DNA of 64,000 nucleotides from CALXOJ01 sp034120015 (GCA_034120015.1 JAXEIF010000007.1:1-64000); one strand, 5' to 3'; shown: positions 7,534 through 17,424, counted from the first letter of the stretch. Notes: generated by a model from the letters alone, not told the origin. Translations and numbers: made by a program.

Positions 7534-7860
7534 ATGAAAATTACAGATGTTCGTGTGCGCAAAATTAAAAGTGACGGCAAATTAAAAGCTTACGTAACGG
7601 TCACATTTGACAATGCTTTTGTAATTCATAATGTGAAAGTGATCGAAGGAAAAAACGGTGCATTTATAGCTATGCCGAGCCGTCGTACGAAAAACGGAGA
7701 GTATAAGGATGTCGCACATCCGATTCATTCCGATTTTCGCAATCAAATGAAAGATGTCATTTTGGATGCTTACGACAAAGCCGATGACAGCGACAGTATC
7801 GAAGCTGATGAAGACGATTTTGATGACGGAACGGACTCGACCGTCGAAAGTCTTTTATAG
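7534..7860 (+). CDS. spoVG: SpoVG family nucleic-acid-binding regulator
   Basis: SpoVG, 108 residues from the ATG at 7534 (MKITDVRVRKI), chosen because GGAGG precedes it; the ATG at 7501 would add 11 atypical residues. The conserved core is VTFDNAFVIHNVKVIEGKNGAFIAMPSRRT followed by DVAHPI, ending in an acidic tail. SpoVG binds RNA and DNA and is a post-transcriptional regulator in Firmicutes and Borrelia. It lies between ispE and tRNA-Gln; in many Gram-positives spoVG also sits near ispE, rplY and pth. Confidence 0.95.
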   Translation: MKITDVRVRKIKSDGKLKAYVTVTFDNAFVIHNVKVIEGKNGAFIAMPSRRTKNGEYKDVAHPIHSDFRNQMKDVILDAYDKADDSDSIEADEDDFDDGTDSTVESLL

Positions 7861-7882
7861 AAAAAATTAGATTACAAAAGTC

Positions 7883-7911
7883 TTGATTTTTTTCGGGATA
7901 TCGGATAAAGT
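7883..7911 (+). promoter_or_regulatory. Candidate promoter of tRNA-Gln and rplY
   Basis: TTGATT (7883-7888), 17 bp, TAAAGT (7906-7911). Transcription would begin near 7918, about nine bases before the mature tRNA. Confidence 0.4.
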
Positions 7912-7926
7912 AATACTAACCGAAAT

Positions 7927-8000
7927 TTGGGTCGTCGCCAAGAGGTAAGGCAACGGGTTTTGGTTCCGTCATTCGTAGGTTCGAATCCTTCCGGCCCAAA
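7927..8000 (+). tRNA. tRNA-Gln (anticodon UUG)
   Basis: A full cloverleaf folds by eye. The acceptor stem is TTGGGTC with GGCCCAA (one G-U pair) and the discriminator is A at 8000. The anticodon stem ACGGG/TCCGT encloses the loop TTTTGGT with anticodon TTG at 7960-7962, and the T arm contains GGTTCGAATCC. CCA is not encoded. Only 26 bases separate it from rplY, so the two probably share a transcript that is processed. Confidence 0.95.
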
Positions 8001-8026
8001 TTTTAATTTTTCGAGGTTTATGTCTT

Positions 8027-8644
8027 ATGGATAAAGTAACACTGAAAGCTGTCAAACGTGAAAAAACAGGAAAATGCGCACTGGCTCAATTGCGTAATCA
8101 GGGGATGATTCCCGGCGTCGTTTACGGACATGGCGATCAGCCGGTCATGGTTTCGGTCTCTGCAGCCGAATTTAACAAAAAATTCAATCATATTTCCGAG
8201 AATATCATGATTTCTTTGGAGTTGAATAACGACGAACCGACAGTCTTAATTAAAGATTATCAGTTCGATCCCGCTACCCGTAAAATCACACATCTTGATT
8301 TTATCCAGGTTCACAAAGGTGTTGAAATTACAACTAAAGTTCCGGTAAAGTTGTCCGGTCGTTCGAAAGGAGAAGCCGACGGCGGTGTTATGGAACAGTT
8401 GCTGAATGAATTGCGTATTACATGTTTTCCGCGTCATCTTCCTTCGGAAATCACAATTGATGTTTCGGCTATGGAAATTGATTCTTCTTTCCATGTCAGC
8501 GAAATTACCGGATATGATGAAATTAAGTTTCTGAATGCACCGGACGAAGTTATTGCCCAGGTTTACGGTAAATCGGCCATGTCTTCTGTTGAAGATACAC
8601 CTGCCGAGGCTGCCGCGGAAGGAACTTCTGCCGAAAACGCCTAA
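8027..8644 (+). CDS. rplY: 50S ribosomal protein L25 (Ctc form)
   Basis: L25 of the long TL5/Ctc type, 205 residues. It binds 5S rRNA in the central protuberance. The N-terminal L25 fold covers about residues 1-90 (LKAVKREKTGKCALAQLRNQGMIPGVVYG), and the beta-rich TL5 C-terminal domain follows (VPVKLSGRSKGEADGGVMEQLL, LPSEITIDVSAMEIDSSFHVSEI). The tail is Ala/Glu-rich. It sits just upstream of pth, a conserved pairing. Confidence 0.96.
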   Translation: MDKVTLKAVKREKTGKCALAQLRNQGMIPGVVYGHGDQPVMVSVSAAEFNKKFNHISENIMISLELNNDEPTVLIKDYQFDPATRKITHLDFIQVHKGVEITTKVPVKLSGRSKGEADGGVMEQLLNELRITCFPRHLPSEITIDVSAMEIDSSFHVSEITGYDEIKFLNAPDEVIAQVYGKSAMSSVEDTPAEAAAEGTSAENA

Positions 8645-8666
8645 CTGATAATTTCGGAGAAAAATC

Positions 8667-9248
8667 GTGAAATTTTTGGTTGCCGGTCTGGGAAATCCGG
8701 GCCGTCGCTATGAGAAAACCCGTCATAATGCGGGTTTTCTTTTTATCGACAGTCTTTCATCTTCTTACGGAATTGATTTGAGACGGAAAGTTTTCGATTC
8801 GATGAGTATAGGAGAAGGCGTTGGACCTGACGGTTCCGGAATTATTCTGGTTAAGCCCGAAACATTTATGAATCTCAGCGGAAAAGTTTTTCCCAACCTT
8901 TTCCGTTCTTACGGAATCGACAATGACCGCTTACTGGTTATTGTCGATAATATGGATTTGCCTTTGGGAACACTGCGGTTAAAAAAAGGGGGATCATCGG
9001 CCGGACACAACGGATTGAAATCAATTTTTTCTTATGTAGGGCAATCGTTCTACCGCCTGTATGTCGGAGTCGGTCGTCCCGAAACGGCAGGTCGGGATAC
9101 GGTTTCCCATGTTTTGGCGACCTTAACAGCCGAGGAAGAAACTTGTCTGTCCGATTTATTTCACAAAGCCATACCGGCACTTGCTTATCTTTTTAACGGA
9201 CAATACGACAAAGCATGTCATGAAATTAACTCTCTCAGAGCGCCTTAA
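8667..9248 (+). CDS. pth: Peptidyl-tRNA hydrolase
   Basis: Pth, 193 residues, which releases peptides from tRNAs dropped by stalled ribosomes. The start is GTG at 8667 with CGGAGA upstream. It carries GLGNPGRRYEKTRHNAGF with the catalytic His near residue 20, the KPETFMNLSG substrate loop, and GSSAGHNGLKSI. Its 3' end overlaps tilS by 29 bases. Confidence 0.97.
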   Translation: MKFLVAGLGNPGRRYEKTRHNAGFLFIDSLSSSYGIDLRRKVFDSMSIGEGVGPDGSGIILVKPETFMNLSGKVFPNLFRSYGIDNDRLLVIVDNMDLPLGTLRLKKGGSSAGHNGLKSIFSYVGQSFYRLYVGVGRPETAGRDTVSHVLATLTAEEETCLSDLFHKAIPALAYLFNGQYDKACHEINSLRAP

Positions 9249-10557
9249 ACAGATACTCGTTAATTTTTTTTACGAAGAAAAGATTCCTCTTTCCGAAAAG
9301 ACTGCTTTTGCCGTTTGTTATTCGGGCGGAAAAGATTCGACATCGCTTTTAAAGCTGATGAAAGAGTTATCCGATGAGAGACCGTTTTTGTTAAAGGCGG
9401 TATATATCCGACACAATCTTCGGCCGGTTCGCGAATGCAATTTCGAAGAATCACATGTACGTGATTTTTGTTCATCCGAAAAAATACCGCTTTTCGTCGA
9501 AACGATTCCGGAAGGATACATTCGTAATATTGCCGGCCGGAATAACCGTTCCTTGGAGGAAGCTGCCAGAACGGAACGATACCGTATTTTCGAATTCCTT
9601 CACAGTCGGGGAATTGCCGACTGGTTTTTGACGGCTCACCATCGCGATGACAATTTCGAGACAGTTGTTTCCCGTTTTTTTGAAGGAGCCGGGGTATCCG
9701 GATTGAAAGGGATCCCCTCCAAGAACCGCTTTTATTTACGGCCTCTGCTGACTGTTCCTTCCGATCTGTTAGCGGAATATTTAGCCGGTAAGCAAATAAC
9801 GTGGATTAATGATTCAACCAATACGGATTTGTCTGTATTGCGAAACCGATACCGTCATCTTATTTTACCTTTTCTTCGAAAAGAAATTCCCGGCTGTGAG
9901 GCAGGTCTGAATCGTCTGATTCATAAAATGAAGGAAGCCGACGGAACTCTTTCGAAAAACGAATCCTATCCGCTGACAGTCGACCGGGATTCGGTGATTA
10001 TTGAAAAAGAGAAATGGGAAAAATGTAATGAATATATTAAAACCGGGTCATTGCGTTATGCCATTCAGTATCTTCTCGACAAAAACGAAGACCGGCGTAT
10101 TTCTTATGATTTTCTGACCGAGCTAAAAACAGCCGGGTACGGGGAGAAATTTTATCGAGGAATTCATGTACGGACAGACGCTTTTTCCTTTCGTTTTTCC
10201 CGTGTGGGATACAGCCGGGTAAAAACCGATTTTTGTATCGATATCAGTGCACCGGGAGAATATTCGTTTCCCGGAGGTAAATTGACGGTAGAGAATTCCG
10301 ATACAGTCTCGGAAAGAGCCGTTTTCAGTGCGGCAGCGGATGAAGTGCGGTTCCCTGTTGTTTTTCGGTCGCTGCGGTACGGTGACAGCAGAAACGGGCT
10401 GATACCGTCTCCCTGCGGACTGTTTGTTCCGGATTGCTGTATAGGTGACAGATCCGGATTGCTGGCTGTTTTTAAAAACGGAATAAGACTGACAAAAAAA
10501 TTGACGACGCTTGAAAAAATTCGCTTTTTTAACTATTATATAAGCAATAAGGAATGA
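9220..10557 (+). CDS. tilS: tRNA(Ile)-lysidine synthase
   Basis: TilS, 445 residues, which converts the wobble C of the CAU-anticodon tRNA-Ile to lysidine using ATP. The PP-loop YSGGKDSTSLL is near residue 36, and LTAHHRDDNFETVV and RPLL follow; the C-terminal substrate-binding domain is degenerate but of usual size. I start at the ATG at 9220 (MKLTLSERL) inside pth; a TTG at 9181 would add 13 residues, and neither has a good ribosome site. The pth-tilS-ftsH order is widely conserved. Confidence 0.93.
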   Translation: MKLTLSERLKQILVNFFYEEKIPLSEKTAFAVCYSGGKDSTSLLKLMKELSDERPFLLKAVYIRHNLRPVRECNFEESHVRDFCSSEKIPLFVETIPEGYIRNIAGRNNRSLEEAARTERYRIFEFLHSRGIADWFLTAHHRDDNFETVVSRFFEGAGVSGLKGIPSKNRFYLRPLLTVPSDLLAEYLAGKQITWINDSTNTDLSVLRNRYRHLILPFLRKEIPGCEAGLNRLIHKMKEADGTLSKNESYPLTVDRDSVIIEKEKWEKCNEYIKTGSLRYAIQYLLDKNEDRRISYDFLTELKTAGYGEKFYRGIHVRTDAFSFRFSRVGYSRVKTDFCIDISAPGEYSFPGGKLTVENSDTVSERAVFSAAADEVRFPVVFRSLRYGDSRNGLIPSPCGLFVPDCCIGDRSGLLAVFKNGIRLTKKLTTLEKIRFFNYYISNKE

Positions 10558-10559
10558 AT

Positions 10560-12542
10560 ATGGGTGATAACAAAAATCAAGACCGGAAAGGTGGTCAGAT
10601 ACGAAAAAATGATTCCAATTTTTTTAAACCGAACCGGTTTGCTCTGATTTTTTTGGTGATAATTGTCGGATTTGCGCTTTATCTTGTCTTTGCGAAAGAC
10701 AGTCGGATTATTGAAACAAGAAAATATTCTCAATTTATCGAACGCTTAAATGCCGGAGAGGTAGCCTCGGTCAGCATTATTGATGACAAAGAAATCCGAT
10801 ATTCTCTGACAAGTGATCCTTCGGTTGAATACAAAACACTGATTCCGTATTTCGATGAACAGCTGTTATCGGTACTCCGTGAAAAGGGAATTCCTTACGA
10901 CGGTAAAATCAGCGATTCGAATTTACTTCAAATTTTTCTGAGTTTTTTCCCGATGCTTCTTTTGCTGATTTTCTTTATCGTCATGATGAGAGGATCTTAC
11001 GGCGGCAGCGGTAAGGGAATGAATTTCGGCCGAAGCACAGCCCGTCGATACGGTGAGGGAGAAGTCAAAGTCAGGTTCAAAGATGTTGCCGGACAGGCGG
11101 AGGCAAAATCGGATTTGGCCGAGGTGGTGGATTTTCTGAAAAACAAACAGAAATTTATCAAACTCGGTGCCAAAATTCCGAAGGGAATTTTGCTGGTCGG
11201 TCCTCCGGGAACCGGAAAAACATTGCTGGCCAAAGCGGTGGCGGGAGAAGCCAAAGTTCCGTTTTTCTCTATGTCGGGTTCCGATTTTGTCGAAATGTTT
11301 GTCGGAGTCGGAGCCAGTCGTGTACGGGATCTTTTTGATCAGGGGCGGCGGAATGCTCCCTGTATTATTTTTATTGATGAACTTGATGCCGTCGGTCGAA
11401 AACGAGGCGCAGGATACGGCGGAGGACATGACGAACGGGAACAGACGTTGAATCAGATGCTGGTTGAAATGGACGGTTTCGGAACACAGGAAGGAATTAT
11501 CATTCTGGCAGCAACCAACCGTCCCGATGTTCTTGATCCGGCGTTATTGCGTCCGGGACGCTTTGACCGCCAGGTTGTTGTCGGTTTGCCCGATATCAAT
11601 GAACGCGAAGCAATTCTAAAAATTCATACCCGAAATATTCCCTTGGGAAATGATGTAAAACTCGATGTGATAGCAAAAGCCACACCCGGGTTTTCGGGAG
11701 CCGATCTCGAAAATCTCTGTAACGAGGCCGCATTGCTGACAGCCCGTGCCAATAAAAGTTCGGTTACGATGGAATTTTTTGAAGAAGCACGCGATAAAGT
11801 TTATATGGGAGCCGCCCGTAAATCGATGGTTTTGACAAAAGAAGAAAAACGGGCAACAGCTTTTCATGAAGCGGGACATGCACTTCTTTATTATTACATT
11901 AAAGAACTCGATCCTCTCCATAAGGTCACCATTATACCGCGTGGCAGAGCGCTCGGTGTAACATTTGCATTGCCCGAACATGATAAACACAGTGAAACGC
12001 AAAGCCGTTTAACGGCAACCATATCGGTTATGATGGGCGGATATGTTGCCGAAAAATTGATTTACGGAGAAACAACAACCGGAACCCAAAACGATATCAA
12101 ACGGGCAACCGATTTAGCCCGTCAGATGGTTTGCGAATGGGGAATGAGTCCGTTGGGATTTATGGCTTTCGGAGCCGAATCCGAGCCGATTTTTATCGGA
12201 CGTGAACTCTCTCATCACAAAGATTATTCTGAAGGAACGGCATTAAAAATCGATGAAGAAATCAGAAAAATCATGACATGTTGTTTTGAGAAAACCGAAG
12301 CGATTTTATCCGAACACATCGACCAATTGAAAACACTTGCAGAAGCTCTCATTGAAAAAGAAACGATGGATGATAAAGAAATTCGTCGGCTTCTCGGTTT
12401 TCCGGTTGAAGAAAAAGAGTTATCGTCCTCATCCGTCCAAACACTACCCGAAGATTCGGCAGAAGAAAACGGGATATCGGAGATGAAAGAAAACGGAACA
12501 GATTCATCCGGTTCCGACAGAATAGAGACGGAAGAAAAATGA
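10560..12542 (+). CDS. ftsH: ATP-dependent zinc metalloprotease FtsH
   Basis: Membrane AAA+ protease, 660 residues. Two helices (about 21-40 and 120-142) flank a small periplasmic domain. Then come Walker A GPPGTGKT, Walker B IIFIDELDAVG, the SRH segment ATNRPDVLDPALLRPGRFDR and the zinc site HEAGH. The tail is acidic and Ser-rich. Two ATGs are possible. The one at 10554 touches the AAGGA ribosome site, whereas the one at 10560 is spaced six bases from it, so I prefer 10560. The gene degrades membrane and regulatory proteins, and it overlaps lepA (ATGA). Confidence 0.97.
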   Translation: MGDNKNQDRKGGQIRKNDSNFFKPNRFALIFLVIIVGFALYLVFAKDSRIIETRKYSQFIERLNAGEVASVSIIDDKEIRYSLTSDPSVEYKTLIPYFDEQLLSVLREKGIPYDGKISDSNLLQIFLSFFPMLLLLIFFIVMMRGSYGGSGKGMNFGRSTARRYGEGEVKVRFKDVAGQAEAKSDLAEVVDFLKNKQKFIKLGAKIPKGILLVGPPGTGKTLLAKAVAGEAKVPFFSMSGSDFVEMFVGVGASRVRDLFDQGRRNAPCIIFIDELDAVGRKRGAGYGGGHDEREQTLNQMLVEMDGFGTQEGIIILAATNRPDVLDPALLRPGRFDRQVVVGLPDINEREAILKIHTRNIPLGNDVKLDVIAKATPGFSGADLENLCNEAALLTARANKSSVTMEFFEEARDKVYMGAARKSMVLTKEEKRATAFHEAGHALLYYYIKELDPLHKVTIIPRGRALGVTFALPEHDKHSETQSRLTATISVMMGGYVAEKLIYGETTTGTQNDIKRATDLARQMVCEWGMSPLGFMAFGAESEPIFIGRELSHHKDYSEGTALKIDEEIRKIMTCCFEKTEAILSEHIDQLKTLAEALIEKETMDDKEIRRLLGFPVEEKELSSSSVQTLPEDSAEENGISEMKENGTDSSGSDRIETEEK

Positions 12543-14347
12543 AAAGAGATTCGGTTCGTAATTTTTGTATTATTGCCCATATCGATCACGGTAAATCGAC
12601 CCTGGCCGACCGTTTTATAGAAAAGGCAAAAATTGTCGACGAACGAATCGGGGTTGCCAATCAGGTTCTCGATAATATGGATATCGAACGTGAACGCGGT
12701 ATCACCATTAAAAGTCAGGCCGTTGCCATTCCGTATAAAGCCAAAAACGGGAAGCAGTATACCTTAAATCTTGTCGATACTCCGGGGCATGTAGATTTTA
12801 CTTATGAAGTTTCCCGTGCCATTTCCGCATGTGAGGGTGCATTGCTGTTAATTGACGCCAGTCAGGGTGTGGAAGCACAAACGCTTGCCAATATGTATCT
12901 TGCGCTTGAACATGATTTGGAAATCATTCCGGTTATTAATAAAATTGATTTACCCAGTGCCGATATTCCGATGGTCAAAAAACAAATCGAACATGATCTG
13001 GGATTAAATGCAGATACGGTTGCTTTGGTCTCGGCCAAGGCAGGGACCGGTGTCGATGAACTTTTCGAAAAAATTGTCGAACTGATTCCGTCTCCCGATG
13101 AAAAAAATGAAGAACCTCTGCAGGCATTAATTTTCGACTCTCATTATGATACCTATCGCGGTGTTGTGGTTCACGTTCGGGTTTTTTCGGGAAAAATCAA
13201 AGAAGGACAGACGATCCGGTTTATGCACAGCGAATCCGATTATAAAGTCGAAGAAACCGGTATTTTTCGTCTCGGTCTGACAAGATCATCCGAAGGTTTA
13301 CAGTCGGGTGACGTCGGTTATCTGATTGCCGGTATTAAAAATATTTCCGATATCCGTGTCGGTGACACAGTCACCGACGCCGAAAAACCGGCAGCAGCTC
13401 CTCTTAAAGGATTTAAGGAAGTTAAACCGGTTGTTTTTTCTTCCATTTATCCGGTTGATGCCGGTGACTATGAAGAACTTTTGGCTGCTATCGAAAAATT
13501 GAAATTAAATGACGCGTCTCTTGTTTATGAGAAAGATTCATCGGCAGCTCTCGGATTCGGCTTTCGTTGCGGATTTCTCGGGCTTTTGCATTTGGAAGTA
13601 ATCCAGGAACGGATCGAAAGGGAATTCGGACTTTCGATTATTTTTACGAGTCCGTCGGTTGAATACCGGATTACATTACGCAACGGAGAAGTGATGACCA
13701 TTGATAATCCGGTCGATTATCCGAATCCGGCACATATAGAGAAGGCCGAAGAACCCTATATTCGTGCTACCATCATCACACCAACCGATTACGTCGGTGC
13801 AATCATCAATCTTTGTCTCGAAAAACGGGGTTATCAGGAGAGTATGACCTATCTTGATGAAAAAAGAGTCGAAATGGTCTATAAAATGCCGTTGGCGGAA
13901 GTTCTGTTCGAATTTTATGACAGACTGAAATCTGTTTCCCGCGGTTATGCTTCTTTTGATTATGAAGTAACCGATTTTCAACCGACTGAGCTTGTAAAGC
14001 TGGATATTCTTCTGAACGGAAATCCGGTCGATGCGTTGTCTCAGCTGATTTATAAAGCGAATGCGGCTTATAAAGGACGTATCATTTGTAAGAAACTGAA
14101 AGAAGAGATTCCACGCCATCAGTTTGCTATTCCGATTCAGGGTGCTATCGGTTCGACTATTGTTTCCCGCGAAACCATTTCCGCGGTCAGAAAGGATGTA
14201 ACTGCCAAGTGTTACGGAGGCGATATCAGCCGTAAACGAAAGCTTTTGGAAAAACAAAAAGAAGGAAAGAAGCGGATGAAAATGATCGGTAACGTTGAAT
14301 TACCGCAGTCAGCCTTTTTATCGGTTCTTAAATCGGATGTCGACTGA
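12539..14347 (+). CDS. lepA: Elongation factor 4 (LepA)
   Basis: Translational GTPase EF4, 602 residues, the standard length. G1 reads AHIDHGKST, G3 DTPGHVDF and G4 NKIDLP; EF-G-like domains II, III and V and the LepA-specific C-terminal domain (KRMKMIGNVELPQSAF) are all present. EF4 acts on stalled or mistranslocated ribosomes and in 30S biogenesis. The start overlaps the ftsH stop. The last 20 bases overlap the end of the opposing DUF115 gene. Confidence 0.97.
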   Translation: MKRDSVRNFCIIAHIDHGKSTLADRFIEKAKIVDERIGVANQVLDNMDIERERGITIKSQAVAIPYKAKNGKQYTLNLVDTPGHVDFTYEVSRAISACEGALLLIDASQGVEAQTLANMYLALEHDLEIIPVINKIDLPSADIPMVKKQIEHDLGLNADTVALVSAKAGTGVDELFEKIVELIPSPDEKNEEPLQALIFDSHYDTYRGVVVHVRVFSGKIKEGQTIRFMHSESDYKVEETGIFRLGLTRSSEGLQSGDVGYLIAGIKNISDIRVGDTVTDAEKPAAAPLKGFKEVKPVVFSSIYPVDAGDYEELLAAIEKLKLNDASLVYEKDSSAALGFGFRCGFLGLLHLEVIQERIEREFGLSIIFTSPSVEYRITLRNGEVMTIDNPVDYPNPAHIEKAEEPYIRATIITPTDYVGAIINLCLEKRGYQESMTYLDEKRVEMVYKMPLAEVLFEFYDRLKSVSRGYASFDYEVTDFQPTELVKLDILLNGNPVDALSQLIYKANAAYKGRIICKKLKEEIPRHQFAIPIQGAIGSTIVSRETISAVRKDVTAKCYGGDISRKRKLLEKQKEGKKRMKMIGNVELPQSAFLSVLKSDVD

Positions 14348-15878
14348 TCTTTTTCAGGAGTCTTTTAAATTTCCTGATATAAAAGAAAAGTCTTGTTCGG
14401 TAAGACGCTTCCGTATTGGTTAGCCGATAATCGGGAAAGAAATAATGAAGACAGTCCATTTCTTTTAAAGTTTTGACGGACAGTGAATCGGTAACGGTTT
14501 CCGTTTCCGCCCGATCCAAAAGTGTTTTTTCACCTGTATAAAAAATAGACAATGCATATTCGTCGGATATTGTCTCGATTTGGAATGGCAACGGCGGTAA
14601 CGGAGTCTCCGGAAGACGGATATCGTTTAATTTCTGACGCGGTAATCCGATCGGAAGTCCGTCCGAACGGCAGTCGAACAGATTGGAAAAACGATCGGCT
14701 TCACCGGAAATTAAGGCCGCATAGTTAGATAATGCTGATGAAACCGAGACAGGATGTCCTTCGACGCTTCTGCCGGTAACCGGCTCCGCATGAAAAGCAG
14801 CTTCTGTGGTGCAAAACCTTGTCTGCCGCAACAGAAGCCGCTCATGTACATCGGTACCGCGCGCATGTGTTTTTCCCGGCATATAGCAAAAATCCAACCC
14901 CGTTATCAGAACGGGGCCGTCGGTAAGTTGCGTTGCCGTATACAATGCGGCAATTCCGACCGATCCGGTTTGCGGAAAAGAGGGAAAGGAACCGGGCATA
15001 CGATGAAATATCTCCGTTTCGGCAAACGGAATACGTATCCATTTTTTACGGAGAAAAGAACGGTTAGCCGCCGGTCCAGATGATATATCGCTGATGAAAA
15101 TCGTTTCATCGGGAACACCGTAAATAAAATCGGAACAGTTTGCCGTTTGACTTTCAAGTACAACAACATAATCCGGAATTATCTTTTTTTTCAGTAAAAC
15201 GGGAAGTGCCGTATCGGCTGCCACAATTCGTAGAAAATGACGTTTTTCGAATAAAAAATCGAGATCATCTTCCAACGATTCACCGGCACCGCACACCGCA
15301 TACGGATATGATTCTTTCGATACGGAAAGTGTTTTCTTTGTTTCGAATAAATTACGCAGAATATTACGAATCCATAAATCTTTGAAAAAAATTACTGTTG
15401 ATCTGTTTTTCCAGTACAAATCGATTTCTTTTTGGATGATTAATGCGATGCAGTCGTATTGTTCTTTGTTGAGACGGTAACCCTCGTTTAACGGTAAAAC
15501 AGAAACTTTACGAATACGTTTATTTTCGCAAAAGGCGACCGCAAGAATATTTTCGATTTTTGTTGTAACCGGCAGAATGTCATTTTTCATATCAAAAAAG
15601 AGACATTCCTTATCGGTTGTGTTTTGAAAAAGAAACGAATCTGTTTCCGCAGTCAGAAACAAAGCTCCGGCATTTCTGCATTTTTGCCTGACAAGATCGA
15701 TCCCGTACCCGAACAAAGGTGACGGTATGAGGTAAAATGTTTCCGGTTGCGGAACAAATGCAACGGCAATCTGTTCCGCTCGTTGTCGGGGCGCATATCG
15801 CGAATAAAGATAAATACCGTTATATAAAAGATTGTCTCCCGCATCAACAGATTCGGTCGACGGGGAGACATGATTCAT
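14328..15878 (-). CDS. DUF115 / motility-accessory-factor-like protein
   Basis: About 516 residues from the ATG at 15878 (AGGA nine bases upstream); a GTG at 15905 would extend it by nine residues and overlap the preceding gene. The family is recognised from a MptE-like Rossmann segment: GAGESLEDDLDFLFEKR, then IVAADTALPVLLKKKIIPDYVVVLES, and PVLITGLDFCYMPGKTHARG. DUF115 proteins include the Maf factors linked to flagellin glycosylation in other bacteria. Spirochaetes often carry several copies, but no flagellar gene is nearby here, so the role is open. It is probably co-transcribed with the PpiD-like gene. Its 3' end overlaps lepA by 20 bases on the other strand. Confidence 0.8.
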   Translation of the reverse strand: MNHVSPSTESVDAGDNLLYNGIYLYSRYAPRQRAEQIAVAFVPQPETFYLIPSPLFGYGIDLVRQKCRNAGALFLTAETDSFLFQNTTDKECLFFDMKNDILPVTTKIENILAVAFCENKRIRKVSVLPLNEGYRLNKEQYDCIALIIQKEIDLYWKNRSTVIFFKDLWIRNILRNLFETKKTLSVSKESYPYAVCGAGESLEDDLDFLFEKRHFLRIVAADTALPVLLKKKIIPDYVVVLESQTANCSDFIYGVPDETIFISDISSGPAANRSFLRKKWIRIPFAETEIFHRMPGSFPSFPQTGSVGIAALYTATQLTDGPVLITGLDFCYMPGKTHARGTDVHERLLLRQTRFCTTEAAFHAEPVTGRSVEGHPVSVSSALSNYAALISGEADRFSNLFDCRSDGLPIGLPRQKLNDIRLPETPLPPLPFQIETISDEYALSIFYTGEKTLLDRAETETVTDSLSVKTLKEMDCLHYFFPDYRLTNTEASYRTRLFFYIRKFKRLLKKISRHPI

Positions 15879-15897
15879 CCGGTTCAATCCTGTTTGA

Positions 15898-17424
15898 TTA
15901 TTCACCGCTGTAAGAAAACATTTCGCTGTATGTTTCCATAAATTTTTGTGTATTATCCCGATAGGATTTTTGAGATGTAATCCATGTCCGGAATCCGTTG
16001 CTTCCGTCCGGAATCAGGGCAGAAATCTCATCGTTCTTTCCGTTGTCCGATGCGGAAGGTGTTATTTCCGCAACTTCATAAATGATGTTGGATGAGGAAC
16101 CGTAAACAACATCGCTGACTTTTCCCTGTTCCGCCGAAAAAACCGAACGGAAAAATGATTCATCGTTATACAGTGAAATCAAAACATCTTCATTTTTTTC
16201 ATTTTGAATTTTTCCGATTGCCGGAATACCGTTTATGTTTACGGGAAACGGATTGGTTTTTAAAACTTCGAGATTGAATGTTTCGGCTGCTTTATCAAGC
16301 CCTTCTGCCTGAGCGGTATTTGCGACGGAAGAGGTGAGAGCTGTCAAAAAAGAAGCCTGTGTTTCTTCATCATTGTAAGCAACATAATCCCGTACTTTAT
16401 CGAGAGTTGCTTTATCGGTAAAATCCGGAGTAACGGCATCTTTAGTGATTTTATAAAGAAGATAACCGTATTCCGTTTTGATGGGCTGACTGAATTCACC
16501 GGACTTCAACTCAATCAGTTTTTTGAAATCCTTTTCTTTTCCGTTGCCGAACTCATTTAAAATTTCGTAAAAGTAAAGCGTTTTTTCCTCGGCGCCGTCC
16601 GTGTCGATTGTCGATTCTTTAGCAAGAGTATCGAACTGAGCCGGATCGGCCTGAATTTCCGAAAGAAGAAAATCCATTTCCGTTTTTGTCGATACCAGAA
16701 TTTTGCGATAAGAAATTTTTGTAAAAAGAAACGATTTGTCATCTGCCGATGCATATTCGATAAAAGAAGAATCGGGAATAACCTCATCATCAATCTGCAG
16801 ATAGCGAAGAGAACGTCTTTCGGGAAAAGCTTTACCGTTCAGGAATTCGATTTCGAAAGAAGTTATTTCCGGAACAAGTGTCAGATCGTTTCGAAAAAGT
16901 GTCGAAAGATATTCCTTTTTGACATCTTCTATCTGAGCCTGTTTTTGCCTGTTCGAAAGTTCTTTATATGCTTTGAACGATTCTTTCTGTGAAGTTTCAT
17001 CCTGATTGAGAATCGATTCGGCAATCAGTTTTTCCGCTTTTCCTGTTGTTGCCGTAACATTACCGTCTTCCAAAATGGCATCGACAAAATTCTCGTAAGC
17101 ATGCAGAAAGAAAGCTCCCTGAAATGCCGTTGTGCGAATCTGGCTTCTCATATAATCCGGAAGGTTCTGCATATCAAGACCGTAGGCACTTGCCAGATTA
17201 CGCTCGTACTGTTCCCATGTATAACCGAAGTTTTCGTCGAAATAAATGGTTTTTCCTGCTGCTTTACCCAACACAATCGATTTGGCATAACCGGATCCGA
17301 TTACCGGACCGATAACAAATGTGATCACGATTAAAACCAGTGTCACAACTGTTCCCCAGTAAAGTACGGGGGAATGGGTTCGCCGTTCTTCAACGGAATT
17401 CTTTTTCTCTTTCTGCTGCTGCAT
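15898..17424 (-). CDS. PpiD/SurA-like membrane-anchored peptidyl-prolyl isomerase
   Basis: 508 residues from the ATG at 17424, six bases after ACGGAG; a TTG two codons earlier is less likely. One N-terminal membrane helix (about 22-42) is followed by a SurA_N-like helical region. A divergent parvulin domain lies near 225-325 (SYRKILVSTKTEMDFLLSEIQADPAQFDTLAKEST, then GEFSQPIKTEYGYLLYKI). The rest is another helical chaperone-like part. This architecture matches PpiD-type foldases that assist proteins leaving the Sec channel. Parvulin active-site conservation cannot be judged by eye, so it may be chaperone-only. Confidence 0.75.
   Translation of the reverse strand: MQQQKEKKNSVEERRTHSPVLYWGTVVTLVLIVITFVIGPVIGSGYAKSIVLGKAAGKTIYFDENFGYTWEQYERNLASAYGLDMQNLPDYMRSQIRTTAFQGAFFLHAYENFVDAILEDGNVTATTGKAEKLIAESILNQDETSQKESFKAYKELSNRQKQAQIEDVKKEYLSTLFRNDLTLVPEITSFEIEFLNGKAFPERRSLRYLQIDDEVIPDSSFIEYASADDKSFLFTKISYRKILVSTKTEMDFLLSEIQADPAQFDTLAKESTIDTDGAEEKTLYFYEILNEFGNGKEKDFKKLIELKSGEFSQPIKTEYGYLLYKITKDAVTPDFTDKATLDKVRDYVAYNDEETQASFLTALTSSVANTAQAEGLDKAAETFNLEVLKTNPFPVNINGIPAIGKIQNEKNEDVLISLYNDESFFRSVFSAEQGKVSDVVYGSSSNIIYEVAEITPSASDNGKNDEISALIPDGSNGFRTWITSQKSYRDNTQKFMETYSEMFSYSGE

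Noticed and set aside
13676..14257. Minus-strand frame of 193 codons inside lepA
   Set aside because: Antisense to a fully conserved EF4; no ribosome site or recognisable domain.
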